NCBI RefSeq assembly: GCF_015024225.1
Contig: NZ_JACJGM010000028.1
Coordinates: 1 to 64,000, forward strand
Direction: 5' to 3'
Length of the DNA stretch: 64,000 bases
Origin: Nocardioides lijunqiniae
Lineage (GTDB): Bacteria; Actinomycetota; Actinomycetes; Propionibacteriales; Nocardioidaceae
Shown: piece by piece, positions 55,210-64,000 of the stretch
Position numbering within the stretch: position 1 is the first letter of the stretch
Layout: the number at the start of each line of letters is the position of its first letter
Program-made: the position numbers and the translations under genes
The notes under the pieces: generated by a model
What the model was told of the DNA's origin: nothing
Database searches by the model: none
Seen by the model: the letters and a program-made list of their open reading frames with translations, nothing else

Positions 55210-56423
55210 GCAACACGGTGCTGATCGCCAAGCGCGAGCTGCGCATGCAGCTGCGCTCTCGCGGCTTCCTCATCAGCCTGGTCGCCTCGGCCCTGGTCGT
55301 GATCGCCCTCGTCGTGGCGCCGATGGTCATGGACTCCGACGAGGAGTACCGCGTCGACATCGTCGGCGCCGACAGCATCGGACCGCTGCTGGAGCAGGCT
55401 GCCGAGGACTCGGGGATCGACGTGTCGGTGCGCACCCAGCCCGACGAGCGAGCGGCCCGCCAGGCGGTCGCCGACGGCGACGCCGACGCCGCGGTGATCG
55501 AGGACCGTGAGCTGCTCGCCGAGGGGGACGCCGACGGCGAGCTGACGACGCTGATCCAGCAGGCGCACCAGGCCGCCGGGTTCGAGGCACAGCTGGCCGC
55601 CTCCGAGCTGCCGCGGGACGAGGTGCTCGCGACGGTCACCGTCGCGCCCCTGACGATGCAGTCGGTCGGTGACGGCGACGAGCACGACGGGGCCCGTCAG
55701 GCGCTGGCGTTCATGATCCTCATCGCGCTGCTGTTCCTGCTCATGTCCACCACGGTCAGCGTGGCCGCAGGCGTGATCGAGGAGAAGGGCAGCCGGATCG
55801 TCGAGATCCTCCTGGTCGCCGTCCGGCCCCGGGAGCTGCTGGCGGGCAAGCTGCTCGCCTTCGGGCTGCTCGGGCTCGTCCAGCTGGCGGTCTTCTCGGC
55901 GGCGGGGTTCGGCACCGCCTGGGTGGTCGGTCTGACCGACGACCTACCGCCCGGCACCGCCTTCATCGTGGCCGCGACGTTCACCGGCTACGCCTTCGGC
56001 TTCCTCTTCTTCGGCGCCATGGCCGCCGCGCTGGCGTCCCTGACCTCGCGCCAGGAGGAGCTCAACAGCACGCTCGGACCGATGACGGCCGCGACGATCT
56101 TCAGCTACCTCGGCGCGTTCTTCGCGTTCAACGACCCGGACGCGCTCCTGAGCCGGATCGCCACCATCGTCCCGCCGTTCTCGAGCATGGCGATGCCGGT
56201 CCGGCTGGCATCGAGCGACGTAGCCCTGTGGGAGGTCGGCCTGAGCGCCCTCCTGATGATCGCCGCCATCGCCGCCATCCTCGCCCTCGGCGGCCGGATC
56301 TACGAGCGCTCGGTGCTTCGCACCGGAGCGAAGGCCCGGCTCTCCGAGGTGCTGGCAGCGCCCGGCGAGTCACCGGACGCGCCCACGAGTCCGCAGCACC
56401 CCACCACGAAGGAGAAGGTGTGA
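55206..56423 (+). CDS. ABC transporter permease (NatB/ABC-2 type)
   Basis: 405 residues. One N-terminal span (about 20-42), a large extracytoplasmic domain to about 165, then five spans, with the EEKGSRIVEILLVAVRPRELLAGK block characteristic of ABC-2 (NatB-like) permeases. The stop overlaps the TfuA start in a GTGTGA arrangement. Works with the preceding ATPase as an exporter. Confidence 0.92.
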   Translation: MSNTVLIAKRELRMQLRSRGFLISLVASALVVIALVVAPMVMDSDEEYRVDIVGADSIGPLLEQAAEDSGIDVSVRTQPDERAARQAVADGDADAAVIEDRELLAEGDADGELTTLIQQAHQAAGFEAQLAASELPRDEVLATVTVAPLTMQSVGDGDEHDGARQALAFMILIALLFLLMSTTVSVAAGVIEEKGSRIVEILLVAVRPRELLAGKLLAFGLLGLVQLAVFSAAGFGTAWVVGLTDDLPPGTAFIVAATFTGYAFGFLFFGAMAAALASLTSRQEELNSTLGPMTAATIFSYLGAFFAFNDPDALLSRIATIVPPFSSMAMPVRLASSDVALWEVGLSALLMIAAIAAILALGGRIYERSVLRTGAKARLSEVLAAPGESPDAPTSPQHPTTKEKV

Positions 56424-57652
56424 GCCTCCATGTGTTCGCCGGACCGACCCTGTCGGCCGCCGATGTCACCGCCCATGCACCGCACGCCGTGCTCCACCCG
56501 CCGGTGGCGCACGGCGACCTGCTCTCGCTCGCCCTGGTCCCCGGCGACGTCGTCGTGATCATCGACGGCTACTACCACCAGGCCGCCCCCGTGCGTCACA
56601 AGGAGATCCTCCAGCTCATCGACCGGGGGGTCCACGTGGTCGGCTGCGCCAGCATGGGCGCGCTGCGGGCCGCGGAGCTCCACACCTGCGGGATGATCGG
56701 TCACGGGGTCGTCTACTCGATGTACCGCAACGAGGAGATCGACGCGGACGACGAGGTCGCGGTGGCGCACCTGCGCACCGACGACTTCAGCGCGATGAAC
56801 GTCCCCCTCGTCAACGTGCGCTTCGCCCTTCGCGGTGCGGCGGACGCAGGCGTGCTCGACGACCGGGAGCACGCCTCGCTGCTCGAGACGGCGCGGGGCC
56901 TGCACTACACCGACCGCTCCTGGCGCAACATCAGGGCCACGCTCACCCGCGACGCGGGAGAGGGCGAGCTCGTCGACAAGGTGGAGCAGTTCCTCCAGGA
57001 GCACCCCGAGTGCGCCAACATCAAGCGCGCGGACGCCCTCGCGACCCTGGACCACGTCGTCGAGCTCACCGCGAGCCCCCCGGCGCGGCTCCCGGCGTCG
57101 TGGCAGAACGAGCTGATCTTCCGGTGGGTGGTCGAGTTCGAGGGACGTGACGTGGACGGCCGGTGGGTCAGCGACGGCGACGTGCTGCGTCACCGGCAGA
57201 TCTACGACCCGTCCTTCCCCGACATCTGGGAGGAGCTCGTGGTGGACGCCACCGCGCCCGGGGCGCCGACGCTCGACGCGGACGAGCTGCGCGCGGTCGT
57301 GCGGGCCTTCCGGCCGGTGCGCGGCCTCTACGACGTACGCACGTTCCGGCCCGGCCTGGTGGACGACCCGGAGGTCCACGGCGCGATCGCCGAGGCCAAG
57401 CGGATGAACGACGACGTGATGTGGCGGCGCAAGGTGCGCCTGGTCGAGCGGCTGTCCACGACGAGGCTCGAGCAGCACCTCCGGGAGCTGTGGGGCCTCT
57501 CACCGGTGGACGACGTCACGGAACTCACGACCGCGGCGCAGGACCGCGGGTTCGTCTCGCTGGAGGAGGCGGTCGCCGCCGTGCGGCCCTTCTTCCTGCG
57601 GGACGACGCAGACAAGGGCGGCAGGATCCAGGGACGGTGGAGCACATCATGA
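56420..57652 (+). CDS. TfuA-domain protein
   Basis: 410 residues, GTG 56420 with AAGGAG five bases upstream. TfuA proteins partner YcaO enzymes in thioamide formation, possibly by supplying or activating sulfide. The diagnostic region is complete: IIDGYYHQAAPVRHKEIL (47-64) and GCASMGALRAAEL (75-87), then GMIGHGVVY. The C-terminal 180 residues, including a helical extension with PVRGLYDVRTFRPG, go beyond the minimal domain of about 220. The gene is coupled by ATGA to YcaO 2, the canonical TfuA-YcaO arrangement. Confidence 0.93.
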   Translation: MSLHVFAGPTLSAADVTAHAPHAVLHPPVAHGDLLSLALVPGDVVVIIDGYYHQAAPVRHKEILQLIDRGVHVVGCASMGALRAAELHTCGMIGHGVVYSMYRNEEIDADDEVAVAHLRTDDFSAMNVPLVNVRFALRGAADAGVLDDREHASLLETARGLHYTDRSWRNIRATLTRDAGEGELVDKVEQFLQEHPECANIKRADALATLDHVVELTASPPARLPASWQNELIFRWVVEFEGRDVDGRWVSDGDVLRHRQIYDPSFPDIWEELVVDATAPGAPTLDADELRAVVRAFRPVRGLYDVRTFRPGLVDDPEVHGAIAEAKRMNDDVMWRRKVRLVERLSTTRLEQHLRELWGLSPVDDVTELTTAAQDRGFVSLEEAVAAVRPFFLRDDADKGGRIQGRWSTS

Positions 57653-58827
57653 GCACGACAGGCGTGACGAAGGTCTACACCCACGGCACCCACCGGGTGC
57701 GCGATCCTGCAGAGACCTGGGCCATCATGCGCCCCAAGTTCGACCGCTACGGCGTCACCCGGGTCAGCGACATCACCGGACTCGACGTCTTCGCGATCCC
57801 GGTCGCCATGGCGGTGCGCCCCCTGGCCTGGACGCTGAGCGTCTCGCAGGGGAAGGGCCAGTCGCTCCAGCTCGCCAAGGTGTCGGCCGTCATGGAGGCG
57901 ATCGAGCTGTGGCACGCCGAGCAGGCGCCCCCGCCCGTCACCCACCGCGACACGACGGCCGAGGACCTGGGTCTGTCCTACTCGGTGGCGGACCTGGGGG
58001 TGGTGGCCAGCCCGTTCCTCGACGACCGCAGCCCGTTGAGCTGGGTGTCCGCGCGCGGGCTGGTGTCCGCCGGCACCACCCAGGTCCCCCTCGACGCGGT
58101 GTGCTTCCGCGACCCTGGGGTGCACCAGTGGAGCACCTCCTGGATCCGCGCCAACAGCAACGGCCTCGCCTCCGGGAACTCCACGGAGGAGGCCATCCTG
58201 CACGCGCTCTACGAAGTGGTGGAGCGCGACGCGCTGAGTCGCCCCGTGGCCGCGGACATCGCCGCGTCCCCGACGCTGCACCCCGAGTCGATCCGGGACG
58301 AGACCTGTCGGACGATGATCGCCAACATCCACGCCGCGGGCGGACGGGTGGCGATCCAGATGCTGCCCAGCGCCTTCGACATCCCCACGTTCAAGTGCAT
58401 CGTGTGGAGCTGGGACTTCCCGCTGATCTGCTCCGGCTACGGCGCGCACCTCGACCCCGTGGTGGCCCTGTCCCGGGCCCTCACCGAGGCCGCCCAGGGG
58501 CGGCTCGCGACGATCGCCGGCAGCCGCGACGACCTCGAGCACTTCCACGACCAGCTGCAGAAGCCCCAGCGCAAGGTCGAGTACATGTCGGCGTTCGGTG
58601 AGCCCGACGCCGACTTCGACGAGATCGCACGCAGGCACACCACGACGTTCGACAACACCAGTGACGAGCTCGCGTGGCTCGTCGACGGGGTGCAGCGCGT
58701 GCTCGACCGGGAGCCGCTCGTCGTCGACCTGAGCACGGACGCCGACTTCGCGGTGGTGAAGGTGATCGTGCCGGGTGGGCGTCTCGACGTCGGGCGCATC
58801 CATCCACGGGCGGAGCGCGCCTCGTAG
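57649..58827 (+). CDS. YcaO-domain protein 2 (TfuA-associated)
   Basis: 392 residues. The ATP-binding motif SQGKGQS (66-72), EAIELWHAE (83-91), the SNGLASGNSTEEAILHALYE...RDAL helix (about 170-195) and the ALTEAAQGRL region are all intact, unlike YcaO 1. It is the expected ATP-dependent peptide thioamidating partner of the adjacent TfuA. The C terminus lacks the Pro-rich tail of azoline-forming relatives, consistent with thioamide rather than azoline chemistry (inference). Its substrate peptide has not been located. Confidence 0.93.
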   Translation: MSTTGVTKVYTHGTHRVRDPAETWAIMRPKFDRYGVTRVSDITGLDVFAIPVAMAVRPLAWTLSVSQGKGQSLQLAKVSAVMEAIELWHAEQAPPPVTHRDTTAEDLGLSYSVADLGVVASPFLDDRSPLSWVSARGLVSAGTTQVPLDAVCFRDPGVHQWSTSWIRANSNGLASGNSTEEAILHALYEVVERDALSRPVAADIAASPTLHPESIRDETCRTMIANIHAAGGRVAIQMLPSAFDIPTFKCIVWSWDFPLICSGYGAHLDPVVALSRALTEAAQGRLATIAGSRDDLEHFHDQLQKPQRKVEYMSAFGEPDADFDEIARRHTTTFDNTSDELAWLVDGVQRVLDREPLVVDLSTDADFAVVKVIVPGGRLDVGRIHPRAERAS

Positions 58828-58866
58828 CCGGGGGCGGGTCCCACCCGTCATCACTAGGATGACCAC

Positions 58867-60717
58867 ATGGCAGCCGTGGTGAGCACGAGCGACGGCGCCC
58901 GTGGCCTGGCCGAGGAGATCCTCGACCCGACCAGGACGACGCCGATCCTCGCCGTCTCCGTCGCGGTCGGGCGCCCGCAGCCGCTCGTCGACGTCGCGCG
59001 TCTGGAGGACGAGGTCGGTCCCGCTGCGTCGGTCCACGTCCTCTCGACCGAGGCCGCCACCTGGGAGCTCAAGCGCCGGCTGCCGCCGGGCCTCGACGTC
59101 TTCGGCGACGCCATCCGCATCTGGGGTCCCGGGGTCGGCGTCACCGAGGACGACCGGCACCCGTTGCTGCTGCTGCGCGAGGGCCCCGACCCCGAGGAGC
59201 TGGTGACCCAGGTCGCCGACCTGCTGAGGACCGGTGAGCACCGCGAGCACGGCGCGGTCGTCGTCAGCGTCAGCCCCGAGGGCGCCCTGCTGAGGCTGTC
59301 CGACGGCACCACCGTCGCGGTTCCGGCGCACGAGGTGACCCGGCACGCCCTGTCGGTGACCCGCGTGCTGCGCCCCGCCCAGCGGGTGCGGGCCCTGGTC
59401 CTGACCGACGCCTCGTCGGAGCACCCCGCCACGGGGTCGCTGCTCCCCCTCGAGCCGGACCCGCTGCGGCGCCTCGTCGACGCGTACGGCGTGGGCGCCA
59501 CGCTCCTCGGCCGGCGGCTCGACCATCCCCGGCAGGACGGACGGATCGAGCTGCTGCCGGGGGTGACCGGCCGTCTGCGGCGCGACGGCAGGGGCGCCCC
59601 ACCGCGTGGGGCGGTGCCCACCGGCCATCGCGAGGACGACCTGGTCGCGGTCACGATCACGGCCATCGACACCGGCGTGCCCCTCGACGGCATCGACGTG
59701 GTCGTCGCCGACGACGACGGGCGGGTCAAGGCCGCCAGCCTCCACCCCGACGGTCCCCCGTGGCTGACGCGGGAGCCGGTGGCCACCGAGCTCCCGCTGC
59801 TCGGACTGGCCGACGACGACGCCTGGGGCCCCGGCTCCGTCCACGCGCCGCAGTCCGGCCTCGCCGTCGAGAGCGCGGACGGCAGTGCCGTCGAGCTGCA
59901 GGACCTGTCCGAGCTCCTCGAGCGCTCCGCGCGCGCCCACGCGCGCTCCCGCGCCGTCGTGGGCGACCTTGACCGCACGGTCGAGGAGATGCGGGCCACC
60001 GCGGCGCAGATGCGCCACGAGCTGGAGCTGGACCTGGTCGACCTGCGCGACCGCGTGCTGCACACCCTCGAGGCCGAGCACGACCACCTGCGCGGCACGC
60101 TGCAGGAGGCCCTCAAAGAGGCGCGCGACGAGATCCGCCGGCTGCGAGCGCTGCTGGCCGAGTCGTCGAGCACCCGGCAGGCGCTGGAGGGCCGGGTCGG
60201 CGACCTGACGCGCAACGAGGAGCGGCACCGGCAGCAGCTGCGCGCGGCGGAGGCGTCCGCGGACCGGCAGCGCGCCAAGGTGCGAGAGCTGCAGCGCGAG
60301 CTCGACTCCTACGTCCCGCCCGCCGACCGGATCAGGGCGGCGGTCCGCGCCAGCTGGCTGCGCAACACGGTCAAGGGCGACCGCGAGCGCTACCCCTGGC
60401 GGGAGCCCACGATCGGACCCCAGTTCGTGGCCTCGCTCGACGAGCTCGAGGGGATCGGCTTCGAGCGCGTCGCCGACGTCTGCGCGGAGGTCGTCAGCGG
60501 CCGGGCGGCGCAGCGCCACGGGCTGCAGGTGCACGCGCTGCGGCAGACCTCGGGGGGCGGGTCAGGCCAGCGTGTCCGGGAGGACGGAGCCCGGGCCTAC
60601 CGGGCGAGTCTGCAGGTCCGCAGCGCGGCGGCGCGACGGCTGCACTACTGGGAGCTGCCGGACGGCGGGATCGAGCTGGCCAAGATCGGCTACCACGACG
60701 ACTTCACCATCTCCTGA
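58867..60717 (+). CDS. Large hypothetical protein with coiled-coil middle, cluster gene of unknown function
   Basis: 616 residues, ATG with AGGA nine bases upstream. Residues 1-100 are an alpha/beta region, about 134-180 and 255-300 look like small beta-barrel (S1/OB-like) folds, and 345-480 is a long Arg/Glu-rich coiled coil (RSRAVVGDLDRTVEEM through QRELDSY). The C-terminal 130 residues (PWREPTIGPQFVASLDEL, YWELPDGGIELAKIGYHDD) form another unknown domain. It lacks a signal peptide and membrane segments. It is 40 bp after YcaO 2 and convergent with the sugar operon. Not recognised; a scaffold for the modifying enzymes is one possibility. Confidence 0.75.
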   Translation: MAAVVSTSDGARGLAEEILDPTRTTPILAVSVAVGRPQPLVDVARLEDEVGPAASVHVLSTEAATWELKRRLPPGLDVFGDAIRIWGPGVGVTEDDRHPLLLLREGPDPEELVTQVADLLRTGEHREHGAVVVSVSPEGALLRLSDGTTVAVPAHEVTRHALSVTRVLRPAQRVRALVLTDASSEHPATGSLLPLEPDPLRRLVDAYGVGATLLGRRLDHPRQDGRIELLPGVTGRLRRDGRGAPPRGAVPTGHREDDLVAVTITAIDTGVPLDGIDVVVADDDGRVKAASLHPDGPPWLTREPVATELPLLGLADDDAWGPGSVHAPQSGLAVESADGSAVELQDLSELLERSARAHARSRAVVGDLDRTVEEMRATAAQMRHELELDLVDLRDRVLHTLEAEHDHLRGTLQEALKEARDEIRRLRALLAESSSTRQALEGRVGDLTRNEERHRQQLRAAEASADRQRAKVRELQRELDSYVPPADRIRAAVRASWLRNTVKGDRERYPWREPTIGPQFVASLDELEGIGFERVADVCAEVVSGRAAQRHGLQVHALRQTSGGGSGQRVREDGARAYRASLQVRSAAARRLHYWELPDGGIELAKIGYHDDFTIS

Positions 60718-60739
60718 CGCTCGTCGACCCCCGCCTCGC

Positions 60740-61855
60740 CTACCCGCCGAGGCCTGCGAGCACCTCGCGCAGCGCGTCGATGACCCGCTGCTGGTCGTCG
60801 ACGGCGAGCGACGGGTACATCGGCAGCGAGAAGATCTCGTGGGCGACGCGCTCGGTCACCGGCAGCGAGCCCTCGCCGTAGCCCAGGTGCGCGAAGCCCG
60901 ACATGGTGTGGATCGGCCAGGGGTAGCTGATGTTGAGGCTGATCCCGCGCTCGCCCAGCTGCGCCATGATCGCGTCGCGCTCGGGATGGCGCACGACGTA
61001 GAGGTAGTAGACGTGCTCGTTGCCGGGAGCGGTGGCGGGCAGGACCAGGCCGGTGTCGGCCAGCGCGGCGGCGTACCGCTCGGCGACCTGACGACGGGCT
61101 CGGACGTAGTCGTCGAGACGCCCGAGCTTGAGGCGGAGGATCGCGGCCTGCACCTCGTCGAGCCGGCTGTTGTGGCCCGGAGTCTCGGTGACGTAGTAGC
61201 GGTCCTCCATGCCGTAGTACCGCAGCCGCGAGAGCCGGGCGGCCGTGTCGTCGGAGTCGGTGAGCACGGCGCCGCCGTCGCCGTAGGCGCCCAGCACCTT
61301 CGTGGGGTAGAACGAGAACGCCGCCGCATCACCGCTCGATCCGGCGACCACGCCGCCTTGACGCGCGCCGTGCGCCTGGGCGACGTCCTCGACGACGACG
61401 AGTCCTCGACGGCGTGCCACGTCCATGACCGCGGACATGTCGACGCACTGGCCGTAGAGGTGGACCGGAACCACGCAGCGGGTCCGCTCCGTGACCGCCT
61501 CCTCCAGCCTGGCGGTGTCCATCAGGTAGTGCCGGTCGTCGATGTCGACGAACACCGGGGTGGCGCCGACGGCGTCGATGGCGACGACGGTCGGTGCCGC
61601 GGTGTTGGCCACGGTGACCACCTCGTCCCCCGGCCCGACGCCCAGCGCCCGCAGCGCGAGCACGATCGCGTTGGTGCCGTTGTCGACGCTCACGCACCGG
61701 CGCACGGCGTGGTAGGCGGCGAACTCCTGCTCGAACGCCTCGACGTTCGGCCCGAGCACCAGCTGCCCCGAGCGGAATACGGCGTCGACCGCGGCGAGGA
61801 TCTCCTCCCGGTCCTGCTCGTACTCCTCCAGGTATCCCCAGACACGGATGGTCAT
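60740..61855 (-). CDS. dTDP-sugar 3-aminotransferase (EvaB/DnrJ/TylB-like DegT)
   Basis: 371 residues. PLP lysine K186 in [25 protein letters not shown] and [15 protein letters not shown]. The long matches [20 protein letters not shown] and [18 protein letters not shown] are characteristic of antibiotic deoxysugar C3-aminotransferases such as DnrJ and EvaB rather than of surface-polysaccharide enzymes. Coupled by ATGA to the ketoreductase-like gene. With the 2,3-dehydratase it would make a 3-amino-2,3,6-trideoxyhexose. Confidence 0.94.
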   Translation of the reverse strand: MTIRVWGYLEEYEQDREEILAAVDAVFRSGQLVLGPNVEAFEQEFAAYHAVRRCVSVDNGTNAIVLALRALGVGPGDEVVTVANTAAPTVVAIDAVGATPVFVDIDDRHYLMDTARLEEAVTERTRCVVPVHLYGQCVDMSAVMDVARRRGLVVVEDVAQAHGARQGGVVAGSSGDAAAFSFYPTKVLGAYGDGGAVLTDSDDTAARLSRLRYYGMEDRYYVTETPGHNSRLDEVQAAILRLKLGRLDDYVRARRQVAERYAAALADTGLVLPATAPGNEHVYYLYVVRHPERDAIMAQLGERGISLNISYPWPIHTMSGFAHLGYGEGSLPVTERVAHEIFSLPMYPSLAVDDQQRVIDALREVLAGLGG

Positions 61856-62808
61856 CGTCGGCTTCCCTCCTGCAGTGGCCGGTCACCGGCCAGCGTCGTC
61901 ACCGCATCGTGCACGCCCTCGGCGAAGCTGCGGGTGGGACGCCACCCGGACCGCTCGCGGAACGGTCCCGCGTCGACGGCGACGTCCTCGAGGTCGGCGG
62001 GCAGCGCGTGCGCCGGCGGGGTCACGGACTCGACCGGCACGGCGGCTCGCCCGGTCACCTCGGCGACGACCGCGGCCACGGTGGCCAGCGCGTCGCGCAG
62101 CTCGAGGGTGTCGTCCGGGGCGACGTCCCAGCGGCCGCCACTGAGGGCCTCGGCCGCGCTCAACGACGCGACGAAGGCCTGCGCCGCGTCCTCGACGTGC
62201 AGGAAGCTGCGGCGCACGGTGCCGCCGGCCCACACGGTCAGCGGCTCGCCGGAGAGCGCCCGTCGGACCATGGTCGCCACCACCCCCCGACCCGGACGCG
62301 AGGGGGCGGCCGGGCTGCAGCCGTAGACCGTCGGCAGCCGCAGCACGACTCCGTCCACCCGTCCTGCCGCCGTGGCCTCGAGCAGGAGGCGCTCCTCCTC
62401 GCGCTTGCCCTCCTCGTACGGCGACAGCGCGCCGTCGGCGACGCCCTGATGTCCCACGGTCGAGGCCAGGACGACGCAGACTGGTCGCTCCGCCCGTCGG
62501 CACGCCTCGATCAGGTTGACCATCACCTCGGCTCCGTGGCTGGCTCGCCCCACGCCGCGCCACCCGTCGCGCCCGGCCAGGTCGGAGGCCAGGTGAACGA
62601 CCGCGCCGGCGCCCTCGACGACCCGGCGAAGGTCCGCGGGATCGGCGACGTCGCAGTCGACGACGCCGGCTCCGGGGGCACGGGCGACCGGAAGCGACCC
62701 GCCCGGCCGCCGGACGAGCCGCACCTGCCGGTTGAGCGGCTCCGCGCGCGCCGCGACCGCGGTGCCGAGGTAGCCCCCGGCGCCGAGGACCACGAGCGGG
62801 CCGGTCAC
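61852..62808 (-). CDS. NAD-dependent epimerase/dehydratase, probable 4-ketoreductase (EvaE-like)
   Basis: 318 residues, GTG start. Rossmann motif [13 protein letters not shown], then a [11 protein letters not shown] block and YEEGKREEE giving the catalytic Tyr and Lys, followed by RLPTVYG. Gly-rich [19 protein letters not shown] is typical of SDR sugar reductases. In the vancosamine pathway EvaE reduces the 4-keto group last. It lies between the 2,3-dehydratase and the aminotransferase with four-base overlaps on each side. Confidence 0.85.
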   Translation of the reverse strand: MTGPLVVLGAGGYLGTAVAARAEPLNRQVRLVRRPGGSLPVARAPGAGVVDCDVADPADLRRVVEGAGAVVHLASDLAGRDGWRGVGRASHGAEVMVNLIEACRRAERPVCVVLASTVGHQGVADGALSPYEEGKREEERLLLEATAAGRVDGVVLRLPTVYGCSPAAPSRPGRGVVATMVRRALSGEPLTVWAGGTVRRSFLHVEDAAQAFVASLSAAEALSGGRWDVAPDDTLELRDALATVAAVVAEVTGRAAVPVESVTPPAHALPADLEDVAVDAGPFRERSGWRPTRSFAEGVHDAVTTLAGDRPLQEGSRR

Positions 62809-64000
62809 GTCGTGGCCCCCCGGAAGAGCGCGAGCACGCAGGCGAGCAGGCTGCGCGTCTGCACGTTGAGGTAGTGGCTGTGCTGGGCGAGGTCCGCGCA
62901 CTGCGCGAGCGTCAGCCACCGGAACCCCTCCGGCTCGCTGTCGTCCTTCGCCTGCACGATCAGGTGTCGGTGCGAGGTGTGGAAGAACCGGCCTCCCTCG
63001 TCGGAGAGCATCGTGTCGAACAGCACCCGCTCGGCGTCGGCGCCGAGGACCTCGTCCAGCAACGGCGGAGCCTCGCCGGGCAGGTAGTTCGTCGGGTCGC
63101 ACTGCACGGTGGGCGCCAGCTCCGGCCCGTCGAAGCCACCGGCCTCGGCCCGCAGCTGCACCAGGACGTGCAGCGCCCCGGAGATCGTGGTCACCAGGAA
63201 GGCCACCACACCGCCGGCCCCGGCGGAGACCATCGGCTGGTCCCACCGGCGCACCTCGCGTCCGCGAGCGGTCACGTCGACGCCGATGACCGTGAAGTAG
63301 CGGCCGCTGCGGTGGGCCAGCCGGTCGGGCCCGAACTCCCAGTCCCCCACGTCGTGCAACGAGCACAGCTCCGTGCCCTGCTCGTGGTCGCTGCGCGCCC
63401 GCGTGACCCAGCTCAGGATCTCGAGCGTGGAGTGCGCCGCTCCGAGCCCGGGATCGCACGACTGTCGCAGCGAGTCGCCCAGGGCCAGGCCCATGACGTC
63501 GTCCTGCGCGGGTCGGGGCACGGCGAGGGGCAGGCAGGCGAGGACGGAGCGGACCTCCATGTTCACGAGGTCGTCGTGGGTCAGCAGCTCCGCGATCTGG
63601 CTCAGCGTCAGCCAGTACCAGCCGGGCTGCACGTCGACGTCGTCGAACACCTCGATCACCATGTTGCGGTTGCGCTTGCGGAAGAACCAGCTGCCCTGCT
63701 CGGTGTGGCGCACGTCGGCAAGGACCCGCTGTCGCGAGCGGTCGCCCGGGGAGAGGAAGTAGCCGAGGTAGGGGATGGCCGCTCCCCCGTGCACCCGGGT
63801 GAAGTTGCTCCTGGTGGCCTGCACCGTGGGTGAGAGCTGGATGCCGTTGCGGTTGCCGGGCTCGACCTTGTTCTGCATGAGGAAGTGCATCGTGCCGTTG
63901 AACTTCTTGGCGATGATGCCCAGGACGCCGACCTCGGACTGCACCACGATCGGCTGGTCCCAGCTCTGGACGGGGTTCGAGGGCATCGTGACGCGCAGGC
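62805..64000 (-). CDS. NDP-hexose 2,3-dehydratase (EvaA/OleV/SpnO-like), 5' end beyond the window
   Basis: At least 393 residues are visible; the frame is open to the window edge, and family members of about 460 residues have roughly 70 more at the N terminus. The two homologous halves are evident: SWDQPIVVQSEVG and RRWDQPMVSAGAGG, each preceded or followed by the SPTVQ or APTVQ block (QLSPTVQATRSN, ELAPTVQCDPTN). It removes the C2 hydroxyl of a dTDP-4-keto-6-deoxyhexose, the first step in 2-deoxysugars. First visible gene of the sugar operon 62805-60740. Confidence 0.9.
   Translation of the reverse strand, partial: LRVTMPSNPVQSWDQPIVVQSEVGVLGIIAKKFNGTMHFLMQNKVEPGNRNGIQLSPTVQATRSNFTRVHGGAAIPYLGYFLSPGDRSRQRVLADVRHTEQGSWFFRKRNRNMVIEVFDDVDVQPGWYWLTLSQIAELLTHDDLVNMEVRSVLACLPLAVPRPAQDDVMGLALGDSLRQSCDPGLGAAHSTLEILSWVTRARSDHEQGTELCSLHDVGDWEFGPDRLAHRSGRYFTVIGVDVTARGREVRRWDQPMVSAGAGGVVAFLVTTISGALHVLVQLRAEAGGFDGPELAPTVQCDPTNYLPGEAPPLLDEVLGADAERVLFDTMLSDEGGRFFHTSHRHLIVQAKDDSEPEGFRWLTLAQCADLAQHSHYLNVQTRSLLACVLALFRGATT

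Noticed and set aside
47767..58827. Daptide biosynthesis cluster
   Set aside because: Only the methyltransferase recalls daptide enzymes; the oxidative decarboxylation and aminotransferase genes specific to daptides are not seen, whereas YcaO/TfuA are.
52987..58827. Thioamitide (thioviridamide-type) cluster
   Set aside because: TfuA-YcaO is shared, but no flavin-dependent cysteine decarboxylase, phosphotransferase/lyase pair or Ala-rich Cys-ending precursor is present.
58828..58866. Terminator hairpin after YcaO 2
   Set aside because: The GGGT/ACCC pairing is only about five base pairs and the downstream gene follows directly on the same strand.
57328..60534. Very long minus-strand open frame (over 1000 codons) opposite TfuA/YcaO 2 and the coiled-coil gene
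   Set aside because: It is a GC-bias shadow: low-complexity His/Gly/Arg-rich translation with no domain, opposite three genes with clear families.

Overview
This 64 kb window is very GC-rich chromosomal DNA with GTG/TTG starts, four-base start/stop overlaps and no introns, rRNA or tRNA. It fits a high-GC actinobacterium. The GTGGTTTCGAGGCTCGC...CTCAACCAC intergenic repeats and the gene complement suggest Nocardioides or a close Nocardioidaceae relative; that genus call is inference from memory of such genomes, not a computed placement.

Layout. 1-1310: a nested palindrome of intergenic repeats with no gene. 1315-3248: a carotenoid pair (crtE, crtB). 3441-9536: an MbcA/ParS-like protein, katG-furA with a leaderless-looking promoter, a CapA-like lipoprotein, an M55 D-aminopeptidase and a small membrane protein. 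9729-13924: a polyol dehydrogenase/HAD phosphatase pair coupled to a CDP-glycerol glycerophosphotransferase-like gene, then a DUF707-like protein. 14400-20386: a 45-residue membrane peptide, a glycosyltransferase and a 1601-residue secreted multidomain protein.

20523-46357 is a cell-surface polysaccharide locus. One coupled operon (20523-29700) makes amino/deoxy nucleotide sugars (SDR, RmlC-like epimerase, two DegT aminotransferases, Gfo/Idh oxidoreductase, NeuD-like acetyltransferase), two glycosyltransferases and a Wzx flippase. A second (33652-37580) carries an FkbM methyltransferase, two Wzz-like membrane proteins and a Wzy/ligase-like polymerase. It is bracketed by two paralogous secreted beta-helix proteins. 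A reverse operon (46357 to 38923) encodes WecB, WecC and a WecG/TagA-type transferase (UDP-ManNAcA formation and use), an alpha-toroid protein, a beta-propeller protein and an MFS transporter.

47608-64000 is the most unusual part: a biosynthetic cluster with two YcaO proteins, a TfuA protein, an ABC exporter, a TylF-type O-methyltransferase and a further SAM methyltransferase. It also has homologues of all five vancosamine-type enzymes: 2,3-dehydratase, DegT 3-aminotransferase, 3-C-methyltransferase, 3,5-epimerase and ketoreductase. My reading is a predicted glycosylated, YcaO/TfuA-modified peptide (possibly thioamidated and/or azoline-bearing). No precursor gene is certain; two small ORFs are candidates. 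The cluster runs off the right edge, where the 2,3-dehydratase is cut. An inverted copy of the left-edge repeat sits at 47253-47563, so the intervening 46 kb is flanked by inverted repeats.
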